Shown: positions 1 to 11,467, counted from the stretch's first letter. The stretch: 64,000 bases of DNA from Macrolepiota albuminosa (GCA_027475525.1 JAMWFC010000054.1:186001-250000); one strand, 5' to 3'. The notes: a model not told the origin generated them from the sequence alone. A program made the numbers and translations.

Positions 1-119
1 GCTTGCCTAGCAAATTATCATAGCAATAAGTCATTGGACTTCTGAGGCTTGGAAGTCTTATATTTATTATAATCTCTGTGTTTGAGTGGCAATGCAATTA
101 GCTAATTCACAAAGCTACC

Positions 120-1340
120 TGTCAGGTACCACTGACTTGGGGGCCTTCTAGAAAAGCAACCTTTTTATGAGGTGGCCTTAATCTATGTATACTCAGATGT
201 CTGGGACTTTGGGCCATGCTCCAGAGTTCAAGATGCAAAAAGGAGAATAGTCAGGGTCAGGAACTTGGTCTGGAGATTGATGAAGTTAAGAGTGGGTAGA
301 GGTTGGATCGAGTCGAGAACTGAAAGTTCTAAGATAAGACTGGGGTAACAAACTTAGAGTTGCAAAGTGTGTACCAGTCTCAGAGTATGTGTACCAGCCA
401 AACATGCCAGTTAGTGCATACCAGTCAAATCAAAGGGCACACAAACAGCAATTGTTGTCAGGGGACTCCTCATTTCTTTCTTTTCTCACTCCTTATCTCT
501 TCACTCTCCCTTCATTCATTCTCTTATTTCTTCTGACATTATTTCATTTTACTGTTTCTATTCTTTCAACACTATCTGTTAGTACTACTCTCAGCCCTTG
601 AGATGCTCTGGTTCTTTAGCTACCATTCAGACAAGTGTGGGCCCCTCAGCACTGCTCCAGACTGCTTATATAAGCTGAAGTTTGCCTTTCTGACTTCTAA
701 AGTCCGGAGTTTTCCTCCCTTGTTTGCACAGTTGTTTGGTTAGTCAATTTTTGAGTTTTTAAGGTTTTGTTGTACTGTACAGTTGTTTCCCATGCTTCAG
801 AAGCCCCAGAAGTGTCCAACCTGGCATAGGAAATCCCTAGACCCATTCTCTTTGGATCTCCCTCTGCCAGGTGAGTAGTTATTATGATATTATCAGTACA
901 TACTCTAATACACTTTGGATCTCCCTCTGCTAGCTGTGTGACTGAGCCACAGCCTCTAAAGGTTGCCCTTACAGGGGTCTGAGGAGATCCTGGAGTATCT
1001 GAAATAGTTTCTGTGATTCAATGAGTGGTGGCAGGGCAGAAAGTCAACTATATGCTGGAAATTGCACATGCAGAGCATATGATCAATTGTCATGGAGTGG
1101 CATGGCACATGATGCATGATAGCTGGGATAATCAGTGTGATCCAAGCATTGGTTGTGTGGCAGATGATTCTGGGGTCCTGTGCTGTGAGAGCTGTCAGAG
1201 ATGTGCATAATAGTGAGGCTTGATGCATGTGATGGTAGTATCAGCAGTTGTGATGGTGGCTGTCAGTAGGAGCAGGTAAAGGATTCTGAGGAAGGCTGCT
1301 GGGGATGTCTCAGAGTAGGTCCTGGAGAGAGGTCATGATA
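120..1340. repeat. Solo LTR, family B, copy 1, split by a nested LTR
   Basis: It starts TGTCAGG and ends TGATA (decayed from TGACA), and is flanked by the 5-bp duplication CTACC at 115-119 and 1341-1345, which fixes both ends as an integrase-type insertion. It is homologous to 3044-3801 but interrupted by the family A LTR at 456-973. Relative to copy 2 about 90 bp next to the nested insertion are missing, and most CpG sites have become TpG or CpA, so this is the older copy. No internal retroelement genes remain. Confidence 0.85.
456..973 (+). repeat. Solo LTR, family A, nested in LTR-B
   Basis: A 518-bp LTR starting TGTCAGGGGACTCC and ending GCCCTTACA, very similar to the copies at 30162-30659, 46236-46733 and 62255-62772. 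No target duplication is visible here (ATTGT before, GGGGT after), which fits a host LTR-B that has lost sequence beside the insertion. Its 3' third resembles the 3' LTR of the Gypsy-2 relic at 10911-11177, so family A is probably the LTR of a related Ty3/gypsy element. Confidence 0.85.
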
Positions 1341-1611
1341 CTACCCTCAAATGTAATATCTACTTTTTCTTCATCTCATCTTAGCTCCTCACTACATTTA
1401 TCTCATCTCTACCATCTCCTCTACTTATCTTCATAGGTCTATAGCCCTCTCAATTGTCTTCGTCTAAAGAAAAAAATGTTAGTTTTTAGGCCACAGTTTA
1501 CTGCGGCTGCTTGAGTGCTATTTCTTGATCTCTCTTTTCATTTTTTTTTCTCATCACTATTTTGCATCATTTCTCCTCCTCTTTCATTTCAGACTCATGT
1601 GTCCAGCATAG
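1341..1611. other. Unannotated T/C-rich spacer
   Basis: No ORF or recognisable repeat was seen. The plus strand is rich in pyrimidine runs (TCATCTC, CTCCTC types). Confidence 0.5.
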
Positions 1612-2265
1612 ATCATCTATCTAGATGCTCATGTAAATAGTAGCTTGTGTTAATATAAGAAAAATGTCTTCAATTTTTGCTGTTATGTGATTTTGATTCT
1701 TATTATTCTGAGGCTAAGGTAGATATATAAGAAAAATGTCTTTGGTTTTTGCTGTCATGTGATTTATTAAACTGTTTATTTATCTGAATGCTCATATAAG
1801 CAGCAGCTTGTGTCAGTATGGGAAAAATGTCTTTAATTTTTGCTATCATGTGATTTATTAGACTATTTGTCTATTTAGATGCTCATATAAGTAGCAGTAT
1901 ATCCAAACACTTGTATAAGCAGCAGCCTGTATCAGTATAGGAAAAATATCTTCAATTTTTGCTATCATATGATTTATTACACTGTTTGTCTATTCAGATG
2001 CTCAGCTTGTATCAGTATGGAAAAAATATCTTTGATTTTTGCTGTCATGTGATTCATTAGACTATTTATTTATCTGAATGCTCATATAAGCAGCAGTATA
2101 TCCAAACACTTGTGTAATCAGCAGCATGTGTTCAGTATGGGAAAAATGTTTTTAATTTTTGCTATTATATAATTTATTAGACTGTTCATCTATCTGGATG
2201 CTCATGTAAGCAGCAGTATATCTGAATGCTTGTGTAAGCAGTAGACTATATCAGTGTAGAATAAT
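1612..2265. repeat. Diverged minisatellite, about six units
   Basis: A 90-120 bp unit recurs in direct orientation. Each unit holds a GATGCTCATATAAGCAGCAG-like segment, then a short A-rich stretch, then a segment like TTTTTGCTATCATGTGATTT. The units vary in length through small indels and are diverged from each other, so the array is old. No coding potential. Confidence 0.8.
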
Positions 2266-3043
2266 ATTAATAAGTAGATCTCAGACATGCTATGCTAATA
2301 ACAGACTATATAAGCTATTATTCATAATATATAATATATTGTTTTCATTATATTTTTTGAAGATATCTTACATAGTCAGAATATAATTTATTTATCTGAT
2401 GAGTATCCTTTGTGTTTGAAATAAATAGAAATGGGCTGCTGCTACACATAGCAATACCAAGGTCTACAATAGAGTTTTGTTAATGACTATTTATAAGATT
2501 AAATAGTCAAAAAAAGACCAATAACACAGTTATTGAAGCAGAGAGAAATTCTAGCTACTGTTTGTATGAAGCTTGAGATCAAATTTAGATGAATTGAGCT
2601 TTTGAGTAAGTTTGTGTTAAACACCAATGATTTAGAGTTATTGTAAGTTGCCATAAATCTGAAAACCTAATAATTGAGAGGGCCAACAAAGTGATATTTA
2701 TTCTCTATATCAATTATATTCATACTTAGACTCATATATATATAGCTACTTATCAGTGGAAGTACTCTTAGTCAAATATACAATAATTAAGAGTAAGTAA
2801 CAAAATAACTGTATAGTATTGACCTAGCTTGCTGATAACCTACATAGAACATACACTTACTCATGTATTATCTAAGTCCTAATTTGTAACAGTTTGAAGA
2901 GAGAGTTTTCTCAATTATTGAGAAAATTGACCATATATATTAGTGTCTATAAATATAAATCTAAGAATTGAATAGCATGATATATATTTAATAAGTAGAC
3001 AAACAAAATATAGAGAAGCCAATGTAACCATTAAACAGAAGTC
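2266..3043. other. AT-rich spacer without recognisable genes
   Basis: Strongly AT-rich sequence with no ORF above 60 codons and no repeat family recognised. It directly flanks the solo LTR that begins at 3044. Confidence 0.5.
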
Positions 3044-3801
3044 TGTCAGGTTTTGCTGAGTTGGGGGCTTTCTGGGAAAGCAACGCTCTTACAATACGGA
3101 CTTGATCTATGGATACTCGGGTGTCTGGAACTCCGGGGCTAGGACTCCGGGGTTCAAGACGTGGACAGGGGTAATCTCGGGAGAGGGGACTCGGGAGAGG
3201 GGACTCGGTCCGGGGGTTTTGGTTGTGGGTAGCTAGGGGTTGAGTAGGGGTCGAGTCGTGAACTGGAGGTTCTAAGATGAGACTGAGTTAGCAAATTACA
3301 AGTCGCGAAGTACGTACCAAACTTTAGAGCACGCGGTTAATCAAGTGTGCCAGTCAAAGCGTGCCAGTCAGAGTGTACCAATCAAGCAAAGGGCACGCAA
3401 CAATTCAAGTTATCTAAGTTAATATCAAGACTAGCGAATACAATGGGAAACTATGCTATAAGTACTACGGGACCGGGTCTCAGGGTTCTGGGGTGTCTGG
3501 GATGAGTTCCGGGAGTCATTGAGTAGCAGACAGGGACTGTATACTTGGATCGTGCATGTGGGGCATGCGATCAATTGGCGTGGAGGGAGCTGTGATGCGT
3601 GATGCGTGATGGCCGGAAGCGAGTCACGTGATCCGATTGTTGATTAGGGCTGGTGGCGGCTGATGGCAGTCCTTGATGCGCGTGATGGCAGTGTCAGTAG
3701 TTGTGATGGCAGGGCGTGTCCTGTGGGGGGGTCGGAGGGAGGGTCCCGGATGGTGTTCTGGGGGTGTCCCGGGGTGGGTCCGGAGGGGAGGGGTCATGAC
3801 A
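3044..3801. repeat. Solo LTR, family B, copy 2 (758 bp)
   Basis: Begins TGTCAGG, ends TCATGACA, and is flanked by the perfect 5-bp duplication AAGTC (3039-3043 and 3802-3806). It is GC-rich and CpG-rich against AT-rich surroundings, indicating a recent insertion followed by LTR-LTR recombination. Internal ORFs are fortuitous. Confidence 0.93.
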
Positions 3802-3980
3802 AAGTCTAAGGCAAAAATTAATTTATGATGCAATTTTCACAAGTTTGTCTTTCACAACAGCAAAATACTGCAACAAGCAGGCAAGCAAGAAGTTCAGACA
3901 GTTGATGACTAAATCAAGTCAGTCTAAAAAAATCTGAACTGTGAGGTGAATTGAATAGACTGAGGAGTACAAAATTCTTT

Positions 3981-4456
3981 TTTTTTTTTTTGGTGGTATC
4001 ACTACAGTCTGCTGACCGTTCACAAAGTCAACCTCTTACAGACTAGGATATTTTAAATTCTTGCTTTCTATACTCCTCCCTCGGTTGTGGCCACCTTCAT
4101 GAAAATGCCTTTACGCACATGGTGTGGGGCTCGTTAACCAATACCCACTAAAACCACGGCTAACTTTCTCCACAGCCTGAGGGGGGCGACTTCATTGGGT
4201 ACGAGGTTCGACCAAGTTTTCTTTACCAGCCCGGGCTTGTTTGCCTTCATACCAAACCTTTCTCCATCTGGTTGCCAGGCAATCAAGTTTCATTCTTAGT
4301 GTTATCGCGGCTCTAGTCCTCAGTATGATCTCTCTTTCCGTGAAGGTGTTGTCTGGGTCTGATTCTCTTGCAATTCTCCATTCATACCTTAGTTTCCATA
4401 CAGAGTACATTGCTTCTGAAACTATTATCTTTCAGAAATGCAGAACGCAGAACGCA
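3981..4456 (-). mobile_element. 5'-truncated LINE tail with 16-bp TSD
   Basis: The plus strand opens with a T-run (poly-A on the minus strand). The sequence is then homologous to the 3' end of the LINE at 22.9-26.9 kb, for example the 'TTTACGCACA..TGTGGGGCTC' and 'CCCACTAAAACC' stretches. Minus-strand codons at 4192-4410 match the C-terminal region of that element's ORF2. The direct duplication gagtacaaaattcttt lies at 3965-3980 and 4457-4472. A short GCAGAAC-type repeat at the 5' junction may be untemplated addition during integration. Confidence 0.9.
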
Positions 4457-4472
4457 GAGTACAAAATTCTTT

Positions 4473-4860
4473 ATTGTAAACAAATAGAATATTTATAGTG
4501 AAATAAATTTACTGTTACTAAATGACTAAGTATTGTCAAAGAATAGTAAACTAAAAAGAATGTAAGTAGATATTATGCATTAAACTATATATCAAGAAGT
4601 CCACAAGCTTATTGTCTGTTCAATTTGGTTGAGGTGGTAAGTGACATTAGGTACTAAAATGAAATGCCAGGCTGTCAGTCATAGAAAAACTCTATTATTT
4701 CAAACTATAAGCACTACTGCCAGCTTGATGCACTATTTGCTGAGTGATTGATGCTATTTGTCATTTGTTATTCTAAGCTGCTGCCAATGCTATTGCTGAT
4801 TGAATTTATTTCTTGCTGTGCATGGCTATTAGATATGGCCTAAAATAGTTTAATTATATA
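4473..4860. other. Spacer, nothing recognised
   Basis: AT-rich, no significant ORF, no homology noticed to other parts of the window. It ends with the TA that forms one side of the Tc1-like insertion. Confidence 0.5.
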
Positions 4861-6496
4861 CTGGCTCAAAAAACTGCCCCAATGTTTGGCCTTTTTGAAA
4901 AGATTTACATGATATGCAACAATTACCTATGCAAAAAATTGTAGAAAATCACATAACATACAACTGCATCCTGGCATCATAATGATGTATGGATCATGTG
5001 ATTTGGACGAGAACTTGTTTATTAATAAATCAAACAAAATATTTCAATTGTTGGGGCAGTTTTTTGACCCACTTTAATTTACTCTAATTTCCATATCTAG
5101 TACTTGGTATGGCCTCCATTTGCCTTTATAACTTCTTTGATCCTTCTAGGCATGCTCTCTATGAGGCTTTGACATATCTCTGATGATATTTCATTCTACT
5201 CCTTGACTACTCTCCCATAACTCATGCACTCTTTTAAGAGGTACCTCATATGCCAAAAGTTTGTGCTTGATGTAAATCCAGAGGTGTTCAATGGGATTGA
5301 GGTCAGTGGATTGAGCAGGCCAGGATATTACAATGATGTTGTTATCAGAAAACCAGGTTGTTGCCTGTTTGGAGGTGTGTTTTCAGTCGTTGTCCTGCTG
5401 AAAATATCATCCTTTCTCCTCCATTTCCAACTTCTCAAAGCTTTCCACCACTACCTCATCTAAAATCTCACAATACTATGCAGCATCCATCTTCTCCTGA
5501 ACTTCTATGAGCTTTTCTACTCCATTCCAACCCATGCAGCCCTATACTATTAAATTTGTTTCCTCCTCCATGCTTGACAGTTGGTGTAATAATGCGGTCA
5601 GATAGTGGTTCTCCTGGAATTTTCCACACATATATCTTCCCATCTAATCCAATCCAATTGATCTTTGTCTCATTACTCCACAAAACCCGTTTTCAATCCC
5701 CCATTGTCCAGTTTTCATAATACTGAGCAAACTTGAGCCAATTTGTATAATGAGCAGCCTTAAGCATAAGAACTTTCTTCTTTTTTGCTGAGCAAAAACC
5801 TGCCTCCTTCAATGCATTCCTGACTGTCTGAGGATTGACAGGACTGGAGATGACAGAATTAATGAACTGTGTAGCTTGAACAGCATTATCCAGCTTTCCA
5901 GTAGTAATTTTATGGATAATAGACTGTTTGCCATGTGCTATAAGCTTGAAAGGATGACCTCCAAGATGATTCTCTTTGTTGCTCTCCAGTTCTTTGCTGA
6001 TCCTCCTCACAGTGCCCTTTTCCAGACCAGTTTTTGCTTGGATTTGATGCTGAGAATACTCCTTATTGAGGAGAGAAGCAACAGGAGAGCGATTGGCAGC
6101 AGAAAGAGCTTGCATGATGGTAGTAGAGTGTCAAGAAGATGACTGATTGAAGTTGAACATGTAAATTAGTACAAACAAGGTCACATGACATTGTTTATAC
6201 TTCCTACAATTGTGGGAAGTATAAACATTGCAAGGTGTTTCCATCTTCTACTGCTGAAAAGTATTGAGAAAATATGAAAATTAAAGTGAGTTAAAAAACT
6301 GCCCCAATGATTGAATATTTTGTTTGATTTATCAATAAGCGAGTTCTTGTCCAAATCACATGATCTATACATCATTATGAAGCCAGGATGCAGTTGTATG
6401 TCATGTGATTTTCTACGACTTTCTGCTTGGGTAACTGTTGCACACCATGTGAATCTTTCCAAAAAGGCCAAACATTGGGGCAGTTTTTTGAGCCAG
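4861..6496 (-). mobile_element. Tc1/mariner-like transposon with about 220-bp TIRs
   Basis: The element is about 1636 bp. Its outer ends are CTGGCTCAAAAAACTGCCCC and the complement. The terminal inverted repeats extend inward to about 5083 and from about 6277. Flanking dinucleotides are TA on the left and TG on the right, so the TA duplication has decayed on one side. Each long TIR is itself bounded by a short inverted motif (TCAAAAAACTGCCCCAA and its complement), as if each end were a small foldback element. One degenerate transposase gene lies between them on the minus strand. The right end abuts the Gypsy-2 relic. Confidence 0.88.
5097..6115 (-). pseudogene. Tc1-like DDE transposase pseudogene
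   Basis: The span of about 340 codons matches the usual Tc1 transposase length. Residues 1-140 (6115-5693) are an HTH DNA-binding region, including KTGLEKGTVRRISKEL. Translation then meets an in-frame TGA where Tc1 proteins carry Trp (DWKRVLWSDET context). The next stretch reads WSNETKI, so the first catalytic Asp is Asn here. A QQDND-type second Asp motif (near 5390) and a DLNPIEHLW motif (third acidic residue) follow, and the C-terminus GGHTKY ends at 5097. There is at least one more Trp-to-TAG stop and a frameshift. It cannot make active transposase as it stands. The fold family is established knowledge; the inactivation is directly visible. Confidence 0.88.
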
Positions 6497-9400
6497 TGCA
6501 TGTATGTTGATGCCTCTTGCTAATGTTCCTCCCTTTTTCTCCTCTGCCATTGCTGTGGAAAGCCTGGTCACTTTGCTTGATATTGCCCTCAGGAGTTGAA
6601 GATGTGCTATCTCTCAGCTTTAGAGTGGGAAGAGCTCCTTCTACAGCTCCTGGCTGTCTGAGACATTCAGGAAAACTATTTTCCAGACATACAGACTGTG
6701 ACAGAACCTTTGGAGGAGTCCTTGGATTCTGTGGAGGCTGTAGCAGAACTATTGGAGCAGTCCTTTGGTTCTGCAGAGGGTTTTCAGTAGAGCGATGAAT
6801 GAGTTGTATGCCTCCACTGCCTGGTGCTAATTTGTTTGCATATCTATCAGTAGAATCATCCAATATATCACTCCCTGTTAACAATTCTCTGACTGAAACT
6901 GCAAGCACCCCCTCAAACATACAAATTACTTTCCTGGTCAAAGCCTTAGTAAGACCTCCTCTCCCCCTCCTCCTGTCTGACAACCACATGTCCCAGCTTG
7001 GGAACAATGCCTTCCTCACTGCTATGTTGTTGCCTCCACTCCCTCTTCCAACTCTCTGCATCTAAATGTGGAGATTGATACAACTAATACTCAGCAGACT
7101 CAGAGCATTGTAGCTTTCTTGGACAGTGGTGCTACTAGACTCTTCCTGGATGCCAACTATGTGGGACAGCACCAACTCACTACCTGGCCTCTCTTTCACC
7201 CTATTCCAGTCTACAATATTGATGGTACACTCAATGAAGCTGGATCCATCTGCTCTGTGGTAGATTTAGTCCTTCATTATCTGACACATTCTGCATGTGC
7301 TGTCTTTGCAGTCACCAGCCTAGAAAAGCAGAACATGATACTTGAATTCTCCTGGCTATGTAACCATAATCATGAGATTGACTGGGCCAAGGATAAGGTC
7401 AGTATGAGCTGCTGCCCTCAATGGTGTTCCACATGTGCCAAGGAAGTGAAGAAGGAGCATAGAATATTGGTCCATGAGCATGCTGCTATATGGGCTTGCT
7501 GAGTTGGACACCTCTCCTTTGCAGACCTCAATTTACTGGATCCTCCCCCCTTGGCATTCCTTTATAGAGAGGCCCTCTATGAGGATGCTCAGGGTGTGGT
7601 GAGTGAAGCCCAGATAGAAGATGGATGTGAGGGTGAGTTTGGGTGTGCTCCTGACCTAGAGTCTCCAGACAAGGCTATTGAGACAGGTGATAGAATTTAT
7701 GTGACTATATTACAACTTCCCTCAACTGTAGCAGAGATTAGAGCTAGCCAAACTATTTCCCAGCAGCTAGCCCAGGCATTTGCTGCTAACTCTGCTTCTA
7801 AGTTGTTCCAGGATGTGGTTCCTCATCACCTGCAGGACTTTGAGGATGTTTTCTCTAAAGCATTATTTGACTCCCTGCCAGAGTGCAAGCAGTGAGACCA
7901 TGCTATTGAGCTCACACCCAATGCTGAGCCCTCTAGCTGCAAGGTCTATCCTCTTTCTCCCAGAGAACAGGATGAGCTTGATGCCTTCTTGCAGGAGAAC
8001 TTAGACTCTGGTTGCATCTGCTCCTGAAAGTCTCCAATGGTCTCTCCAATCTTCTTCATTAAGAAGAAGGATGGATTTCTATGTCTAGTTCAGACTACCA
8101 AGTCTTGAATGCAATGACAGTAAAGAATTGCTACCCCTTACCACTCATTTCAGAGATTGTCAACAACCTCCAAGGTGCATGCTACTTCATCAAGTTGGAT
8201 GTTCACTGAGGCTACAACAATGTGCACATCAAAAAAGATGATGAGTGAAAGGCAGCATTCTGAACAAATTGTGGACTCTTTGAGCCTCTGGTGATGTTCT
8301 TTGGCCTCACTAATAGCCCAGCCACCTTCCAAACCATGATAAACAACATCTTCTGAGACCTTATAGCAGAAGGTGTTGTGTGTGTATATCTTGATGATAT
8401 TCTCATTTATACCAAGACTTGAGAGGAGCATTGTCAGATTATACACATTGTACTAGAATGTCTTTGCCAACACCAGCTCTATCTTAAGCCAGAGAAGTGC
8501 AAATTTGAGCAGACTAAGGTTGAATACCTTGGACTGATCATTTCTCATAGAATAGCTGAGATGTACCCAGTCAAAGTGGCTGGTGTGGCAGAGTGGCCAG
8601 AGCCTAGGAACAAGCAGGAGGTTCAGGCCTTTTTGGGCTTCACTGACTTCTACCAGAGGTTCATTCAGGATTTCTCACATTATGCCTGGCCCCTCTTCAA
8701 TCTCACCACTAAGGACACTCCTTGGCATTGAGATGTGGCACAGCACACTGCTTTTGATGCACTTAAACAGGCAGTCACTTCAAAGCCAGTCCTCCTATTC
8801 CCAGATGATGACTCTCCCTTCTGTGTCAAAGCCAATAGTTCAGACTTTGCTACTGGAGCTGTCCTCTCTCAGCAGTTAAAGAAAAACAGTAAGTAGCATC
8901 CAGTAGCCCTCTACTACAAGGGTCTCAATGCCATGGGATGCAATTATGAGATCTATGACAAGGAGATGCTGGCTATTATTTAGTCATTTCAGAAGTGGTA
9001 ACATTTTTGTGAGGGTGCAAGGCATCCATTTGAGGTGTGGACTGATCACAAGAACTTAGAGTACTTTTGGATGCCCAAGAAACTCAACTGCTGACAGGCT
9101 CAATGGTCCTTGTATCTGGCCAACTTTGACTTCTCTCTACATTACAAACCTGGATGGAGCATGGGCAAGCCAGATGCACTTTCCAGGCAAACTGACTATG
9201 GTTCAAGAACTAGTGACAATGACAATATTGTACTCTTGAAGCTCAAGCTGTTTGCTATCCACACTCTAGAGGGTGTGGTTGGCCAGGGAGAAGAAGTAAG
9301 CATCTTTTGAGACATCCACTGGGGTAACAGGGAGGGCACTCAGGAAGATCTGATAGCCAAGGCTGCTCTGGCCTTGCATGCTCAAAAAAGAGCTAGAGTG

Positions 9401-10910
9401 AAGTCAGTCTGCACTAATGGGTGGTCTTTGGAGAATGGTCTTCTCACCTTCTGAAGGCACATTTATGTTCCTAACCTACCAGATCTCCAGAGGTGATAGT
9501 TGTGCAGCACCATGATTCTCAGATTGCAGGCTATCCTGGCAGGTAGAAGACACTAGAGCTAGTCTCTCAGAACTACTGGTGGCCTCAAATGTCATGGTAT
9601 ATTGGCTCCTACACCTCTACTTGTGACCTCTGCCTTTGGACAAAGCCTTGTCACTAGCCTCCCATGAGACAACTCCATCCTTTGCCCATTCTAGCTGAGC
9701 ATTGGAGCATGGCCTCCATAGACTTCATTGTCAAGTTATCAGACTCTCATAGTTACAATGCTATCATGGTGGTAATAGATCTCTGTGGCAAGCATGCTCA
9801 TTTCATTCTGATACACACCACCTGCTCTGCTATGGGTGCTGCTAACCTGTACTAGAAGCATGTCTGGAAACTCCATGGGTTGTCCAATGTCTATGTCTCA
9901 GACTGTGGACCTCAGTTTGTGGCAGAGTTTACCAGAGAAATGTATCACCTTTTCCAGGTCAAACTCTACACTACCATGGCCTACTACCCTCAGTCTGATA
10001 GCCAGACTGAGTATGTCAACCAAGAGCTAGAACAGTATTTCCAGCTTTTCTGCAATGAATGACAGGATGACTGGGATGACCTAGAGTTTCAATACAACAA
10101 CTGTGTATATGCTGCCACACAGATATCTCCTTTTCTTCTAGACACTGGTCAAGACCCTCAGATAGAGTTCAAGCCTTTTGGATGATCCTCAGAGAATGAA
10201 GCTGTCAATGAGTTTATAGATCAGATAAAGGCAGCCTAGGAGGAAGCCAAGGTAGTCTTAGATAAGGCAAAGGACAACATGGCCTGCTACTATAATTGGG
10301 GATGAACTCCAGCTCCCAAGTACAAGCCTGGAGATTGAGTCTATCTGGATGCCTCTGACATTGCTACTACCTTACCTTCTCAGAAGCTCTCTCATTGTCA
10401 TCTAGAACCCTTTCCTATAGTAAGGCAGGTAGGCCTGCTAGCCTATCAACTCAAGCTGCCTAGTGAGATGAGTCAACTTCATCTAGTCTTCAATCTGGTG
10501 AAGCTCTCTCCTGCATCAGAGGATCCAATTCCAGGTCAATGTCCACAACCACCACCACCTCTAGTTCTGGTAGACAACAGGGAAGAGTACAAAGTGGAAT
10601 GGATTCTAGATAGCTAACTCTTTAGGAACAGGCTTTAGTTCAAGGTCAAGTAGAAGGGCTATGGAATTGAAAACATCTCCTGGGAGCCACAAAAGAATGT
10701 CTATGCCCCTGCATTGGTTCAGGAGTTCTATCAACAGCACTCCAATGCTCCTCAGGTGATTAGAGGCCTCTATTCTCTTTCTAAGGTAGATTAGGCCATC
10801 CAGAACTACTTCTACCCAGCACGTCAAGATGCTGCATGCTAGAGAGGACTCTTCTTTCTCTTCCTTGCTTCTCATTTTCTTACTTTTCATTACTTTCTGC
10901 AAAGGTGATA
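6497..10910 (+). pseudogene. Ty3/gypsy (Gypsy-2, chromovirus type) gag-pol relic
   Basis: Domain order is Gag zinc knuckle, protease, RT, RNase H, integrase, chromodomain, so this is a chromovirus. The knuckle CHCCGKPGHF (about 6541-6585) starts the preserved part; most of gag is absent. The protease DSGA lies at 7122-7133, RT has FFIKKKDG and YLDD (8387-8398), RNase H is around 8760-9170, the integrase core around 9690-10060 with DGS/DSQTE-like motifs, and a chromodomain (EYKVEWILD, KVKWKGY) around 10580-10700. It carries many in-frame stops, most of them TGA at positions where the family has Trp, plus small deletions such as one near 8090. Composition is CpG-poor. Non-functional; a second relic of the same family is at 46925-48716. 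Confidence 0.9.
7068..7895 (+). pseudogene. Gypsy-2 protease and linker segment
   Basis: Two open stretches (7068-7502 and 7551-7895) carry the aspartic protease. AFLDSGATRLFLDANYV holds the catalytic Asp-Ser-Gly at 7122-7130, and the later MILEFSWL matches the flap and hydrophobic core of retroviral-type proteases. The role is maturation of Gag-Pol. The following region, up to CKQ at 7893, runs into RT after a TGA where the family has Trp. Part of the relic at 6497-10910. Confidence 0.8.
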
Positions 10911-11177
10911 TGTCACAGGTCACATGCTTGTGACAAGTTGTGAGGCATTATATGACAACTCATAATCCATATGACATTCATGTGACCAAGTCACATGACT
11001 TGTCAGCTCAATTTTCAGACTTCTGGCTCAGATGAATCTTAGACTTGTTCTCTTTGGATCCTCCTTTGCCAGGTGAGTAGACTTAGATTGTATCAGTATT
11101 CTATTGTTAAATACATCTTTGGATCCCTTTTTGCTAGCTGTGTGACTGAGCCACAGCCTCCAGAGGTTGCTCTTACA
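10911..11177 (+). repeat. 3' LTR of the Gypsy-2 relic
   Basis: It begins TGTCACAGG immediately after a purine-rich AAAGGTGATA (candidate polypurine tract) and ends GCTCTTACA. Its 3' half (TTTGGATC, GTGTGACTGAGCCACAGCCTC) matches family A LTRs, linking the abundant solo LTR-A copies to this gypsy lineage. A partial duplicate of the last 40 bp follows at 11178-11219. Confidence 0.7.
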
Positions 11178-11219
11178 GCTGTGTGACTGAGCTATAGCCT
11201 TCAGAGGTTGTCTTTATAC

Positions 11220-11467
11220 TATCCACTATCAATGCTATTACCCATCAGTATTCTGCTGCTACAAGCTGCTATCTGCCCTAGTGACATGTGACACCTTATG
11301 CCTATTTATTGCCTAATACTGCCTGTAACTGCCTTGTAAATCTTGATTACTGCTCTTTGTTGTCTAGTCTATTTCAGTTTAATACTACTCTTTTCTACAT
11401 CATGTTTGCACTTAGTCCACAGTTTTTCCTACATTGACTATAATTTTTTTCAAGCTTTATCTATCAG
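11220..11467. other. Spacer, nothing recognised
   Basis: No ORF and no repeat family recognised between the Gypsy-2 LTR and the LTR-C copy. Confidence 0.4.

Noticed and set aside
6375..7061. 228-codon minus-strand ORF overlapping the Gypsy-2 Gag end
   Set aside because: It is antisense to the zinc knuckle and following gypsy sequence; no family features, and the plus strand explains the region.
8150..8446. Minus ORFs across the Gypsy-2 RT
   Set aside because: Antisense to the YLDD-containing RT segment; the openness is a by-product of the plus-strand codons.
6497..10910. TGA read as Trp (alternative genetic code) in the repeats
   Set aside because: Intact TGG codons remain in the same genes, TAG stops and frameshifts also occur, and the Ser/Thr-rich gene and ORF3 use normal stops; mutation is the simpler reading.
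6497..10910. Classical RIP (CpA to TpA)
   Set aside because: The preponderance of TGA over TAG at Trp positions does not fit a CpA-preferring process, though a different context preference is kept as a finding.
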